DNA from: Pseudomonadota bacterium
Lineage (GTDB): Bacteria; Pseudomonadota; Gammaproteobacteria; JAADHS01
Reading direction: 5' to 3'
DNA length: 64,000 bases
Assembly (NCBI GenBank): GCA_021821045.1
Contig: JAKACW010000018.1
Coordinates: forward strand, 1 to 64,000
The stretch's first letter is position 1. Each line of letters begins with the position of its first letter. Under the pieces are notes generated by a model. That model saw only the letters and a program-made list of their open reading frames with translations. It made no database searches and was not told the origin of the DNA. Made by a program: the position numbers and the translations under genes. Shown here piece after piece: positions 18,963 to 27,870 of this stretch.

Positions 18963-19728
18963 GACGGTGCTCGTCGTCGTGCAGCGGAACCACTCCGCCG
19001 GTCGCATCGTGCACGTGATCGTGATGATGGCTGTACACCGCGGCCACCTTTGCAAACGAAGTGCCGAACAGTTCGACAAAGGCAGGATCCCGCGCCACCG
19101 AATGGGGATGGCCCGTGCAGCACACGTGGTGGTTCAAACACACCACATCGTCCGTCGCCGCCATGACGACGTGCAAATCATGAGAAACCATGAGCACGCC
19201 GCAATGGTAGCGGTCGCGAATTTGGGGGATCAGATTGTAGAGTTCCGTCTGACCGGTTACGTCGACACCGGCCAAAGGCTCGTCGAGCACCAGCAGATCC
19301 GGGCGACGCAACAACGCACGAGCCAATAAGACCCGCTGCATTTCGCCGCCGGATAGATCCGCCAACGGGTGTTGGAGTATGTCGCCGAGCCCAACTTGGC
19401 CCAGGACCTCGGCCAGCGACGCTTTCGACACCCCGCCGGCGAGCGTCAAAAACCGCAACACATTCAGGGGCAACACGGGATCCCGATCGATACGTTGCGG
19501 GACATAACCAATGCGCAGACCGGGGTGCCGCCGCACCGCGCCGCGCTGCGGTTTGATCAGCCCAAGAAGCGTCTTGACCAGCGTCGTCTTGCCGGCCCCG
19601 TTCAGCCCGATCAGAGTCACGATCTCACCCCGCCGCACCAGGAGGCCGACGTGATCGAGGACGTTTTGCGACCCAAACGCGACGCAAATGTCCGTCGCTT
19701 CGATTAAAATTTCACCTGGATTTGCCAT
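18955..19728 (-). CDS. znuC: Zinc ABC transporter ATP-binding protein ZnuC
   Basis: ATPase of the zinc importer. Walker [10 protein letters not shown], signature LSGGEMQRV, Walker [13 protein letters not shown] and switch His (VSHDLHVV) are all present. The C-terminus is His-rich ([13 protein letters not shown] and HDDEHRHG), an extended version of the His tail known in ZnuC. I start at ATG 19728 ([13 protein letters not shown]), which leaves 68 bases for the divergent promoters; ATG 19755 is a possible alternative and neither has a clear ribosome site. No convincing Zur box was seen by eye in the intergenic region. Confidence 0.92.
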   Translation of the reverse strand: MANPGEILIEATDICVAFGSQNVLDHVGLLVRRGEIVTLIGLNGAGKTTLVKTLLGLIKPQRGAVRRHPGLRIGYVPQRIDRDPVLPLNVLRFLTLAGGVSKASLAEVLGQVGLGDILQHPLADLSGGEMQRVLLARALLRRPDLLVLDEPLAGVDVTGQTELYNLIPQIRDRYHCGVLMVSHDLHVVMAATDDVVCLNHHVCCTGHPHSVARDPAFVELFGTSFAKVAAVYSHHHDHVHDATGGVVPLHDDEHRHG

Positions 19729-19796
19729 CACGTCGCAATGAAATAAAAACCGCATAGTACACTAGGACTTCACCTACCACTAGAGAGAACAACTGC

Positions 19797-20732
19797 TTGC
19801 ACTACTCCAATCTCCGAACAATTTTGCGTAACTCGCGCCGCCTCTGCGCGGTGCTATTGGTTCTGGCGACGAGCACCGTTCGCGCCGAAATCGATGTCGT
19901 CGCGACCATTGTGCCGATCCACTCGCTGGTGGCCGGCGTCATGGACGGCGTGGCCAGCCCCACGCTGCTGCTGCGCGCTAACGTGTCTCCGCACTCCTAT
20001 CAACTGCGCCCGTCTGACGCGCGCGCGCTGGAAGACGCCGATATCGTATTCTGGGTTGGGCAGACACTTGAAACTTTTTTGGAAGGACCGCTGACCAAAA
20101 TCGCCAAAAAGGCCGATGTCGTCGCGCTAATGGACAACGCCGATCTCTCACTCCTTCCGGCGCGCAAAGGCGGAACCTGGGAAGAGGACGAACATCATCA
20201 CGAGCACGCAACGGCCCTCGACCCCCATATCTGGTTGGATCCCAACAACGCCAAAGTAATTGTCGAGCAGGTGAGCGCGGCGCTGGCAAAGGCGGATTCG
20301 CCCAATGCCCACACCTATCGGCGCAATGCCCGCCAAGTCATCGCCCGCATCGACGCTATGTCGGCGCAAGGCAAGCAATCGCTGGCGACGGTGGGCAACA
20401 CGCCCTTTTTGGTTTTTCACGATGCCTATCAATATTTCGAACACCATTTCGGGCTGAAGGCGGCGGGCGCGGTCACCACCCACCCCACGCGCGCCCCGAG
20501 CGCACGGCGCGTAACTGAATTGCGGGCCACGATTCTCCACCACGGCGCGCGGTGCGTTTTCCACGAGCCACAGTTCAGCGATGCGGTGCTCAAAATCATT
20601 CTGGAAAACACGCCGGCGCGGCGCGGCCAGCTCGACCCCTTGGGCGTCCAATTGGACCCCGGCCCGGACGCCTATTTCGACATGATGGCCTACAATATGG
20701 AGGTGATTCTGGATTGTCTGAGGACGCCATGA
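19797..20732 (+). CDS. znuA: Zinc ABC transporter substrate-binding protein ZnuA
   Basis: Periplasmic zinc-binding protein of the ZnuABC importer, 311 residues. A signal peptide (LCAVLLVLATSTVRA) precedes the mature protein. Metal ligands expected in the family are visible: NVSPHSYQLRPSDA (first His), DPHIWLDP (second), FLVFHDAYQYFEHHFGL (third), and a C-terminal acidic ligand in LDPGPDAY. The flexible His loop is short (EDEHHHEHATA). The start is a TTG at 19797 with AGAGAGA upstream; no ATG or GTG is available before the signal peptide. It is divergent from znuCB. Confidence 0.92.
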   Translation: MHYSNLRTILRNSRRLCAVLLVLATSTVRAEIDVVATIVPIHSLVAGVMDGVASPTLLLRANVSPHSYQLRPSDARALEDADIVFWVGQTLETFLEGPLTKIAKKADVVALMDNADLSLLPARKGGTWEEDEHHHEHATALDPHIWLDPNNAKVIVEQVSAALAKADSPNAHTYRRNARQVIARIDAMSAQGKQSLATVGNTPFLVFHDAYQYFEHHFGLKAAGAVTTHPTRAPSARRVTELRATILHHGARCVFHEPQFSDAVLKIILENTPARRGQLDPLGVQLDPGPDAYFDMMAYNMEVILDCLRTP

Positions 20733-20790
20733 CCAGCGCGGCGATTTTGACTAAACTTCAGTGCAGGGAAACCTTCGGTGCCATTGGCAG

Positions 20791-21516
20791 ATGAAAAACT
20801 CCTCGCCACTCGAACCCGTATCTAAGCTCGATTTCTATTTGAGCCAACCCCACGATTGCGGCTACTTTCCCAACCGCCGCGCCATGTCGCTGTTCGCCGA
20901 TCCCGACCACCCGCACTCCGCGGAGGCCTACGCGCGCTTGATCGCGCTGGGGTTTCGCCGCAGCGGCCGCACTGTGTACCGGCCGCAATGTTTTGGCTGC
21001 CATGCCTGTATTCCCTTTCGAGTAGACGCGACCACCTATCAACCCACCCGCAGTCAGATGCGCGCCTGGCGGCGCAACCAGGACATCACGGTTGAGAGCA
21101 AGCCGGCGGAGTTTCGCGAGGAACACTTCGAACTTTACACGCGCTACATCGCGGCGCGCCATGCCGGCGGCGGCATGGACAATCCGACACGCGAGGACTT
21201 CACGCGGTTCTTGTGTCAGTCGATCCCCAACACCTGCTGCTACGAATTCCGCGCCGGAAAACAACTGCTGGCGGTGGCAGTGACGGATCAATTCGATGAC
21301 GCGTTTTCCGCCGTATACACTTACTACGACCCGGGCGAAAACCAGCGCAGCTTAGGCACCTATGCCGTAATGTGGGAACTGGCGGAGGCGCGGCGGTTGG
21401 GCAAACGCTGGCTGTACCTGGGTTACTGGATCGAGAACTGCGCGAAAATGGTTTATAAGCAAGCCTTTCGGCCGGCGGAGACCTTTGTCGACGGCCAATG
21501 GCAACCTTTCCCCTAG
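20791..21516 (+). CDS. bpt: Aspartate/glutamate leucyltransferase (Bpt, arginyl-transferase family)
   Basis: Transfers Leu from Leu-tRNA to N-terminal Asp or Glu of proteins, feeding them to ClpS/ClpAP. About 241 residues from ATG 20791; a GTG at 20761 would add ten residues of unlikely sequence. Conserved blocks: SQPHDCGYFPNRRAMSLFAD, then the cysteine-containing GFRRSGRTVYRPQCFGCHAC (residues near 60-75), RNQDI, RHAGGGM, AVYTYYDP and YLGYWIENCAKMVYK. It is followed by infA on the same strand, as in most gammaproteobacteria. Confidence 0.94.
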   Translation: MKNSSPLEPVSKLDFYLSQPHDCGYFPNRRAMSLFADPDHPHSAEAYARLIALGFRRSGRTVYRPQCFGCHACIPFRVDATTYQPTRSQMRAWRRNQDITVESKPAEFREEHFELYTRYIAARHAGGGMDNPTREDFTRFLCQSIPNTCCYEFRAGKQLLAVAVTDQFDDAFSAVYTYYDPGENQRSLGTYAVMWELAEARRLGKRWLYLGYWIENCAKMVYKQAFRPAETFVDGQWQPFP

Positions 21517-21517
21517 A

Positions 21518-21548
21518 TTAACGTTTCCGCATCGAATTCGGTTATAAT
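21518..21548 (+). promoter_or_regulatory. Possible sigma-70 promoter of infA
   Basis: A perfect -10 hexamer TATAAT lies at 21543-21548. TTAACG at 21518-21523 could be a weak -35 with a long 19-base spacer. This would start transcription about 50 bases before infA, so infA could be expressed independently of bpt. Read by eye only. Confidence 0.4.
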
Positions 21549-21605
21549 TCGCCGCTGTTAATCGCTACCCCGCATTTGGATTATCAAGGAGATCTTTCCG
21601 TCCCT

Positions 21606-21824
21606 ATGGCGAAAGAAGAAAATATCGAAATGGAAGGCACGGTCATCGAGACTTTGCCCAATACCATGTTTCGGGTTCAATTGGACAACGGACACATCGT
21701 TACGGCCCACATTTCCGGTCGGATGCGCAAGAATTACATTCGCATTCTCACCGGCGATAAAGTCACCGTTCAAGTCACGCCCTACGACCTATCGAAAGGT
21801 CGCATCGTATTTCGCGCGCGCTAA
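21606..21824 (+). CDS. infA: Translation initiation factor IF-1
   Basis: 72-residue OB-fold protein that binds the ribosomal A site during initiation. Begins [20 protein letters not shown] and ends RIVFRAR, with the conserved [20 protein letters not shown] core. The ATG at 21606 gives the standard length; an AAGGAG lies 14 bases upstream, a rather long spacing. An in-frame extension to 21576 is not used. It is convergent with clpA across a gap holding two REP-like elements. Confidence 0.97.
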   Translation: MAKEENIEMEGTVIETLPNTMFRVQLDNGHIVTAHISGRMRKNYIRILTGDKVTVQVTPYDLSKGRIVFRAR

Positions 21825-21895
21825 GGCGCAGTCCACTGGCCTAGCCGAAACATTTCCCATCAGCTCGATAAAGATGCTTTCGGCTGCTCACCGCT

Positions 21896-21975
21896 GTGGG
21901 AGCGGTTTCCTACCGCGATTTGAATCGGGAAAAACGACAAATCAAACGAACTATCGCGGAACGATCCGCTCCCAC
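21896..21975. repeat. Head-to-head pair of REP-like palindromes
   Basis: Copy 21896-21920 (plus orientation, TTTCCTA subtype) and copy 21953-21975 (minus orientation, spacer ATCGTT) lie in the gap between convergent infA and clpA. The first is identical over 25 bases to 2381-2405. The inverted pair could form a large hairpin and act as a bidirectional barrier or mRNA stabiliser. Confidence 0.85.
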
Positions 21976-21990
21976 AAAAATATCTTCTGA

Positions 21991-24276
21991 TTACTGACCG
22001 ACGTCCTCTTGGGCGCGCTCTTTGGTACCGGCCTCTTCGATCTCGAATTCGAGCTTGTCGTCGCGAGCGGTCACGAACACGCTGCCGCCGTTGGACAATC
22101 GCCCGAACAACAACTCCTCGGCCAACGGTCGCTTGATGTTCTCTTTGATGATTCTCGCCATCGGCCGGGCGCCCATGGCCGGGTCGTAACCGTTGCGGGC
22201 CAACCAGGCGCGCGCGGCGTCGTCCACCGATAGGGCCACCCGCTTCTCGTCCAACTGGGCTTCGAGTTCGACGATGAACTTATCCACAACGTGAACGATC
22301 GTCGACTCGTCGAGGGACTTGAACGGAATAATCATATCGAGACGATTGCGAAACTCCGGCGTGAAGGTCCGCTTAATCACCTCCATGCCGTCGGTCGCAT
22401 GATCCTGCTTGGTGAAGCCAATGGACGCGCGGCTCATTTGTTCGGCACCCGCATTGGTCGTCATTACCAACACAACGTTGCGGAAATCGGCTTTGCGACC
22501 GTTGTTGTCCGTCAATGTGCCGTGGTCCATCACTTGCAGCAACAGATTGAACACATCTGGATGGGCCTTTTCGATTTCGTCGAGCAACAACACCGCGTGG
22601 GGATGCTTGTTGATCGCCTCGGTCAGCAGGCCGCCTTGATCGAAACCGACGTACCCGGGCGGCGCGCCGATCAAACGGGAAACGGTATGACGCTCCATGT
22701 ACTCGGACATGTCGAAGCGAATCAATTCTACGCCCATGATCAACGCCAGCTGGCGGGTCACTTCGGTCTTGCCGACACCCGTGGGGCCGGCGAACAGGAA
22801 GCACCCAATGGGTTTCTCCGTTTGCCCCAAGCCGGCACGCGACATCTTGATCGCCGTCGCCAAACTCTCGATGGCATCGTCTTGACCGAAGACCACCATC
22901 TTGAGGTTGCGCTCGAGGTTCTGCAGCAGTTCTTTGTCGGACGTGGATACGTTCTTGGGCGGGATGCGCGCGATTTTCGCCACCACCGCTTCCACTTCAT
23001 GCACGCCGATTTGGGCGCTGCGCTTGGCCGGCGCCAACAGACGCTGCACCGCACCGGCTTCGTCGATGACATCAATCGCTTTGTCCGGCAAATGCCGTTC
23101 GTTGATATAGCGCGCGGACAACTCGGCCGCCGCCGCCAATGCGGATTGGGTGTATTTGACTTGGTGATGTTCCTCGAATCGCGACTTGAGCCCTTCGAGG
23201 ATCTGCACCGTTTCTTGCACCGTGGGCTCGACGACGTCGATCTTCTGGAAACGCCGGGCCAGCGCGCGGTCTTTCTCGAAAATACCGCGATACTCCTGAT
23301 AGGTTGTCGACCCCATGCAACGGATTTCGCCGGAGGCCAGCACCGGCTTGATCAGGTTCGAAGCGTCCATCACGCCGCCGGATGCGGCGCCGGCGCCGAT
23401 GATGGTGTGGATTTCGTCGATGAACAAAATCGCGCCGGGCTCTTTACGCAGCTGGTTGACCACCGACTTGAGGCGCTTTTCGAAATCGCCGCGATACTTG
23501 GTCCCCGCCAGCAATGCGCCCAGGTCCAAAGCGTAAATTGTGCAATGGGCCAATATGTCGGGCACCTGGCCGTCGACAATCATCTTGGCCAAGCCTTCTG
23601 CCAGAGCGGTCTTACCCACGCCGGCTTCGCCAACAAACAACGGATTATTCTTGCGCCGGCGGCACAGGACTTGGACGGTCCGTTCGATTTCGGTCGCGCG
23701 CCCGATCAGCGGATCGATCTTGCCGAGTCGCGCCTGCTCGTTGAGATTGGTGGCGAAGTTTTCCAGCGGACTCTTGACCGCGTTCTCGCCCGATTCGTCC
23801 TCTTGCGGCGCCGCCGAGGATTCTTCGCTCTCTTCCTCCTGCGGGACTTTGGAAATGCCATGGGAAATGAAATTCACCACGTCGAGGCGATTGATGTTTT
23901 GCTTATTGAGCAGATAGACCGCTTGCGAATCCTGCTCGCCGAAGATGGCCACGAGCACATTGGCGCCAGTCACTTCCTTCTTGCCGGACGACTGAACGTG
24001 AAAGATCGCCCGCTGCAAAACACGCTGAAAGCCGAGGGTCGGCTGGGTGTCGCGGGTGTCGTTGGGCTGCAGCAGCGGCGTGGTTTCATCGAGAAACTGC
24101 GCCAGTTCGGTCTTGAGCTTGTCGACGTTGGCGCCGCATGCGCGCAGGACCTTTACGGCAGCCGGGTTGTCCGTCAGCGCGAGCAGCAAGTGCTCCACGG
24201 TCATGAATTCGTGCAACTTGGCGCGCGCCTCTTTGAAGGCCACGTTCAATGTGAACTCGAGTTCTTTGCTTAACAT
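21991..24276 (-). CDS. clpA: ATP-dependent Clp protease ATP-binding subunit ClpA
   Basis: Hexameric AAA+ unfoldase that feeds N-degron and ssrA-tagged substrates to ClpP. About 761 residues from ATG 24276 (MLSKELEFTLNVAFKEARAK); a GTG three codons earlier is possible but atypical. The N-domain binds ClpS. AAA-1 has Walker A GEAGVGKT, and AAA-2 has GPTGVGKT and VLLLDEIEKAHPDV. The ClpP-docking loop is the IGF type (ASIGFTKQDHATD), as in pseudomonads. It lies 32 bases behind clpS on the same strand. Confidence 0.96.
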   Translation of the reverse strand: MLSKELEFTLNVAFKEARAKLHEFMTVEHLLLALTDNPAAVKVLRACGANVDKLKTELAQFLDETTPLLQPNDTRDTQPTLGFQRVLQRAIFHVQSSGKKEVTGANVLVAIFGEQDSQAVYLLNKQNINRLDVVNFISHGISKVPQEEESEESSAAPQEDESGENAVKSPLENFATNLNEQARLGKIDPLIGRATEIERTVQVLCRRRKNNPLFVGEAGVGKTALAEGLAKMIVDGQVPDILAHCTIYALDLGALLAGTKYRGDFEKRLKSVVNQLRKEPGAILFIDEIHTIIGAGAASGGVMDASNLIKPVLASGEIRCMGSTTYQEYRGIFEKDRALARRFQKIDVVEPTVQETVQILEGLKSRFEEHHQVKYTQSALAAAAELSARYINERHLPDKAIDVIDEAGAVQRLLAPAKRSAQIGVHEVEAVVAKIARIPPKNVSTSDKELLQNLERNLKMVVFGQDDAIESLATAIKMSRAGLGQTEKPIGCFLFAGPTGVGKTEVTRQLALIMGVELIRFDMSEYMERHTVSRLIGAPPGYVGFDQGGLLTEAINKHPHAVLLLDEIEKAHPDVFNLLLQVMDHGTLTDNNGRKADFRNVVLVMTTNAGAEQMSRASIGFTKQDHATDGMEVIKRTFTPEFRNRLDMIIPFKSLDESTIVHVVDKFIVELEAQLDEKRVALSVDDAARAWLARNGYDPAMGARPMARIIKENIKRPLAEELLFGRLSNGGSVFVTARDDKLEFEIEEAGTKERAQEDVGQ

Positions 24277-24308
24277 ACCCGCCACCCTCTATTGATAAAT
24301 AAAAAGCC

Positions 24309-24632
24309 TCAGGCCTTCTCGATTGTGCATTGCAATGGATGTTGATTCTCGCGCGCATATTGCACGACTTGCGCCGATTTGGTTTCCGCCACGTCGCGGG
24401 TGAATACCCCGCACACACCGACGCCTCGCGTATGAACGTGAAGCATAATCTCGGTCGCCTGTTCCGTCGACATCCCAAAGAACGCTTTCAACACGTGCAC
24501 GACGAAATCCATCGGCGTGTAGTCGTCGTTCAGCATGAGCACCTTGTAGAGCGGCGGTTTTTTTAGTTTCGGCTGCGCTTCCTGCAGCGCGGTACCGCTC
24601 TCGTTGTCCATTAGATGCTGTTTGTCACTCAT
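24309..24632 (-). CDS. clpS: ATP-dependent Clp protease adaptor ClpS
   Basis: N-recognin that binds N-terminal Leu, Phe, Tyr or Trp and delivers the protein to ClpA. 107 residues. The ligand-pocket elements [20 protein letters not shown] and the following [20 protein letters not shown] are intact. It is upstream of clpA on the same strand and divergent from cspD, the standard gammaproteobacterial arrangement. With aat, bpt and clpA it completes the N-degron pathway in this window. Confidence 0.96.
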   Translation of the reverse strand: MSDKQHLMDNESGTALQEAQPKLKKPPLYKVLMLNDDYTPMDFVVHVLKAFFGMSTEQATEIMLHVHTRGVGVCGVFTRDVAETKSAQVVQYARENQHPLQCTIEKA

Positions 24633-24972
24633 CGGCTTCCTACCGGAACCTTTCGCTTATTCACCGTTAGCATAGACATCGCCGTCGCACGGCGCGTTCA
24701 AACTCGCCCCCGTACCTGGCTGGCGCGAGCGGCAAACGGTAAGTGACTCACCCAGCCATGGTATATCGCGAATCACCCAGGAACCATGTCGACTATCCCC
24801 TATATTACGGATAAACGACCCCGCCTTCCACGACGGATGTCAGGGCAATTTCTGGATTCATAATCAGGTTAAAATTTCCCGGAGATTAGGTAGAATGGCC
24901 GCCTGATCGGCTCGCCGGTCAGGCTAATAAAAAGGGACTTTTATTAGGTGCTTATTATGAGGATTAGAAGAC
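24633..24972. other. clpS-cspD divergent intergenic region with structured cspD leader
   Basis: 340 bases without a gene. A candidate cspD promoter has -10 TAGAAT at 24891-24896 and a weak -35 TTAAAA at 24869-24874. Just after it are two hairpins: 24902-24923 (CCTGATCGG / CCGGTCAGG, one G-T pair) and 24924-24947 (CTAATAAAA / TTTTATTAG, nine perfect pairs). Both would be in the cspD 5' UTR. The remaining bases towards clpS show nothing I can name. Confidence 0.5.
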
Positions 24973-25245
24973 ATGGAGACGGGAGTCGTTAAGTGGTTTA
25001 GCAATGCCAAGGGATATGGGTTTATTTCTCCTGATGAAGGTGGCGGTGACGTATTCGCCCACTTCTCGGCCATAGCAATGGATGGCTATAGGACGCTTCG
25101 TCGAGGTCAGAAGGTCAGATTCGAAATAACGGATGGCCCGAAAGGGCTTCTCGCTTCGCAAATCATGCCCGCCGAGGAAGACGGTGTTCCACAAAGTCCC
25201 CCACCAATGAGTGGCGCCGGACCGTCGCTTGCCGCGGGCGAATAG
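24973..25245 (+). CDS. cspD: Cold-shock domain protein CspD
   Basis: Small nucleic-acid-binding protein of 90 residues. The single cold-shock domain has both RNP motifs: NAKGYGFI and DVFAHF. A Pro/Gly-rich tail of about 20 residues ([13 protein letters not shown]) follows the domain, as in other CspD proteins. In E. coli CspD inhibits DNA replication in stationary phase. The ATG has GAGG about ten bases upstream. It is divergent from clpS, with a structured leader, and is followed by a terminator-like hairpin. Confidence 0.93.
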   Translation: METGVVKWFSNAKGYGFISPDEGGGDVFAHFSAIAMDGYRTLRRGQKVRFEITDGPKGLLASQIMPAEEDGVPQSPPPMSGAGPSLAAGE

Positions 25246-25278
25246 TCCGCGCTATTTCACGAGTGGCTTTTGCAGCAT

Positions 25279-25332
25279 GCTCAAGGTGGATCTGCGGCAT
25301 GGACGCCGAAGTACGACCCACCTTGAGCTTTT
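25279..25332. terminator. Terminator-like hairpin between cspD and icd
   Basis: Eleven perfect base pairs, GCTCAAGGTGG at 25279-25289 with CCACCTTGAGC at 25318-25328, followed by TTTT. The loop is long (28 bases) with a small internal CGGC/GCCG pairing. It lies between the convergent ends of cspD and icd and most likely serves cspD. Confidence 0.65.
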
Positions 25333-25343
25333 AACGCGCCTGC

Positions 25344-26600
25344 TTACATGTGGGCGATGATCACGTCGCCGAAGCCTGAACACGACACTTGCTTCGCGCC
25401 GTCCATGAGCCGAGCCAGGTCATAGGTGACCTGCTGTGAAGCGATCGCCCCCGACACACCATTGATGATCAGATCGGCCGCTTCGACCCAGCCCATGTGG
25501 CGCAACATCATCTCGGCCGACAAAACCAGCGAACTTGGGTTGACCATGTCCTGGCCGGCATACTTGGGCGCGGTGCCATGAGTCGCTTCGAACAGACCGA
25601 CCGTGTCCGATAGATTGGCCCCCGGCGCAATACCAATGCCGCCGACTTGCGCGGCCAACGCATCGGAAATGTAATCGCCGTTGAGGTTCAGAGTGGCAAT
25701 TACGCTGAACTCTTCCGGACGCAACAGAATCTCTTGCAGGAATGCATCGGCAATAGAATCTTTGATGATGATCTCGCGGCCGGTTCTTGGATTCTTGAGC
25801 GTGCACCAAGGGCCGCCGTCGAGCAGTTGGGCGCCGAATTCTTTTTGCGCCAACTCGTAGCCCCAGGTTTTGAAGGCACCCTCGGTGAACTTCATGATGT
25901 TGCCTTTGTGCACCAATGTCACTGACGAGCGATCATTGTCGATGGCGTATTGAATCGCCTTGCGAACCAAACGCTGCGTGCCGTCGCGGGACACCGGCTT
26001 GATGCCGATGCCGGAACTCTCGGGAAAGCGAATTTTCTTGACGCCCATCTCGGTTTGAAGAAAGGAGATAAGCTTTTTAACCTCAGGCGTCTCCGCCGCC
26101 CACTCGATTCCGGCGTAAATATCTTCGGAATTCTCGCGAAAAATGACCATATCGGTTTTTTCGGGATGCTTCACCGGACTCGGCGTTCCGGTGAAATAGC
26201 GCACCGGCCGCAAACACACATACAAATCCAACTGCTGGCGCATCGCGACATTGAGCGAGCGGATACCGCCGCTCACCGGCGTCGTCAGGGGCCCTTTGAT
26301 CGCAACGGAAAAATGTTTGATTGCGTTGACGGTGTCCTCGGCAAGCCAAGTATCGGCGTCGTAAACCTTGGTGCATTTTTCCCCAGCGTAGATTTCCATC
26401 CAGGCGATCTTGCGCTTACCGCCGTATGCTTTGTTGACCGCCGCATCGACGACCTTCTTCATCACCGGCGTGATGTCGACGCCGATGCCGTCACCTTCAA
26501 TGAAGGGCACGACGGGATTATTCGGAACGTTGAGCGAGTTGTCCTTCGCCACAGTGATGCGCTGCCCCTGAGTCGGGACCGAAATCTTGTTGGAGAACAT
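25344..26600 (-). CDS. icd: Isocitrate dehydrogenase (NADP)
   Basis: Converts isocitrate to 2-oxoglutarate in the TCA cycle. 418 residues from ATG 26600, which has AGAGGC upstream and begins [17 protein letters not shown]; the longer reading to 26747 is not supported. It has the substrate-site serine in [19 protein letters not shown], the residue that AceK phosphorylates in E. coli. The NADP-type nucleotide site follows ([20 protein letters not shown]), and the metal-binding region is [14 protein letters not shown]. Divergent from rluE, as in E. coli. Confidence 0.96.
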   Translation of the reverse strand: MFSNKISVPTQGQRITVAKDNSLNVPNNPVVPFIEGDGIGVDITPVMKKVVDAAVNKAYGGKRKIAWMEIYAGEKCTKVYDADTWLAEDTVNAIKHFSVAIKGPLTTPVSGGIRSLNVAMRQQLDLYVCLRPVRYFTGTPSPVKHPEKTDMVIFRENSEDIYAGIEWAAETPEVKKLISFLQTEMGVKKIRFPESSGIGIKPVSRDGTQRLVRKAIQYAIDNDRSSVTLVHKGNIMKFTEGAFKTWGYELAQKEFGAQLLDGGPWCTLKNPRTGREIIIKDSIADAFLQEILLRPEEFSVIATLNLNGDYISDALAAQVGGIGIAPGANLSDTVGLFEATHGTAPKYAGQDMVNPSSLVLSAEMMLRHMGWVEAADLIINGVSGAIASQQVTYDLARLMDGAKQVSCSGFGDVIIAHM

Positions 26601-26693
26601 GCTTTGCCTCTTTGAAATGCCAAACCTGCCGGGCGGCTCTTGAAAGGGCGTTAGTGTATCATTTCGAGCACACCGACACCTCACGCCGCGCCT

Positions 26694-27239
26694 ATGATCG
26701 TTCTGTTCAACAAGCCCTTTCGCGTCTTGCCCCAGTTCACTGACCAAGAGGGGCGAGCAACCTTAGCCGACTTCATTCCCATTCCGAATATCTACCCCGC
26801 CGGACGGCTCGATTTCGACAGCGAAGGACTCATGGTGCTGACCGACGACGGCGCACTTATTCATCGCATCGCCCATCCACGGCGCAAAATGCCGAAAACC
26901 TATTGGGTGCAGGTCGAAGGTCAGACAAACGCGTCGGCTCTTGATCAACTGCGCAAGGGTGTCCAATTGAATGACGGCCCGGCGCGGGCGCTGAGAGCCG
27001 CAGCGATCGAACCGCCCGATCTCTGGCCGCGCGATCCCCCGATTCGTTTCAGAAAAGATATCCCTACATCATGGTTGGAAATAACGCTGACCGAGGGACG
27101 GAACCGCCAAGTCCGCCGAATGACGGCTGCCGTCGGCCTGCCTACATTGCGCCTGATCCGCATTCAAATCGGCGACTGGAAAATCAACGGATTAACGCCC
27201 GGACAATACCGGATTCTGGATACACATCCCTCCACCTAG
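26694..27239 (+). CDS. rluE: 23S rRNA pseudouridine synthase, RluE-like
   Basis: Modifies a uridine of 23S rRNA. 181 residues, compact like RluE. It starts directly at the catalytic domain ([17 protein letters not shown]), without an S4 domain. The catalytic Asp lies in [19 protein letters not shown], with [12 protein letters not shown] near the end. Adjacent to and divergent from icd, the same pairing as in E. coli, which supports RluE over the related RluB/F. Confidence 0.9.
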   Translation: MIVLFNKPFRVLPQFTDQEGRATLADFIPIPNIYPAGRLDFDSEGLMVLTDDGALIHRIAHPRRKMPKTYWVQVEGQTNASALDQLRKGVQLNDGPARALRAAAIEPPDLWPRDPPIRFRKDIPTSWLEITLTEGRNRQVRRMTAAVGLPTLRLIRIQIGDWKINGLTPGQYRILDTHPST

Positions 27240-27397
27240 TCCCGAAATATTAGCGTTCTCTAATTCGCAAAGAGTGCGTCATGTCAAGCACTATTTCTAA
27301 AGTTCGCGGCGGAATTTGACGTTACAGGCGTTGGTAATGGGGTTCTCGAACATCCACGTTAGGTAAACCACGAGCTTCATTTTTGAAGGAGTAAATT

Positions 27398-27817
27398 ATG
27401 AAACGCGTTCTTTCTATATTTTCCGCCATGGTGCTGAGCCTGGCGATGATGGGCCTGGCCACCGCAGAAGACAAGACCTCTCCCGAAGCCGTCGCGGGTG
27501 CAACGACCGTCGACACCGCCAAGGCCAAAGAGCTGTTTGACCGCGGCGTAGTGTTTGTCGATGTGCGCTCCAATAAAGACTGGGACGCCGGGCGCATTCC
27601 GGGCGCGGAGCATCTCGAGCTGAAAAGCAACTACAGCGAAGCCAGTCTAAGCGGCGTCGCCGGCAAGGACAAAGAAGTTGTGCTCTACTGCAACGGTCAC
27701 AAATGTCTGCGCAGCGCCGAAGCATCTGAAATGGCCGCCGCCTGGGGCTTCAAAAAGATCTATTACTATCGCGACGGTTTCCCGGCATGGCAAGGCGCCG
27801 GCTATCCGGTTGAGTAA
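27398..27817 (+). CDS. Secreted rhodanese-like protein
   Basis: 139 residues with a signal peptide ([20 protein letters not shown]) and one rhodanese domain: [20 protein letters not shown], then the active-site loop [17 protein letters not shown] with the expected cysteine, and [18 protein letters not shown] at the end. A sulfur carrier or transferase acting in the periplasm; substrate unknown. AAGGAG precedes the start. A chemoreceptor gene follows after 53 bases with no terminator between, so the two may be cotranscribed. Confidence 0.88.
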   Translation: MKRVLSIFSAMVLSLAMMGLATAEDKTSPEAVAGATTVDTAKAKELFDRGVVFVDVRSNKDWDAGRIPGAEHLELKSNYSEASLSGVAGKDKEVVLYCNGHKCLRSAEASEMAAAWGFKKIYYYRDGFPAWQGAGYPVE

Positions 27818-27870
27818 CCGGAACGCCGCTAGGAAGCACAGAGCATAATCGGAAACAGGGGAAGCTAACC

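Noticed and set aside
19729-19796. Zur operator between znuA and znuC
   Set aside because: Zur regulation is expected, but I could not find a convincing palindrome of the known type by eye.
22291-24273. 660-residue plus-strand open frame opposite clpA
   Set aside because: Complete antisense shadow of clpA, low-complexity His/Arg/Gln-rich translation, no ribosome site.
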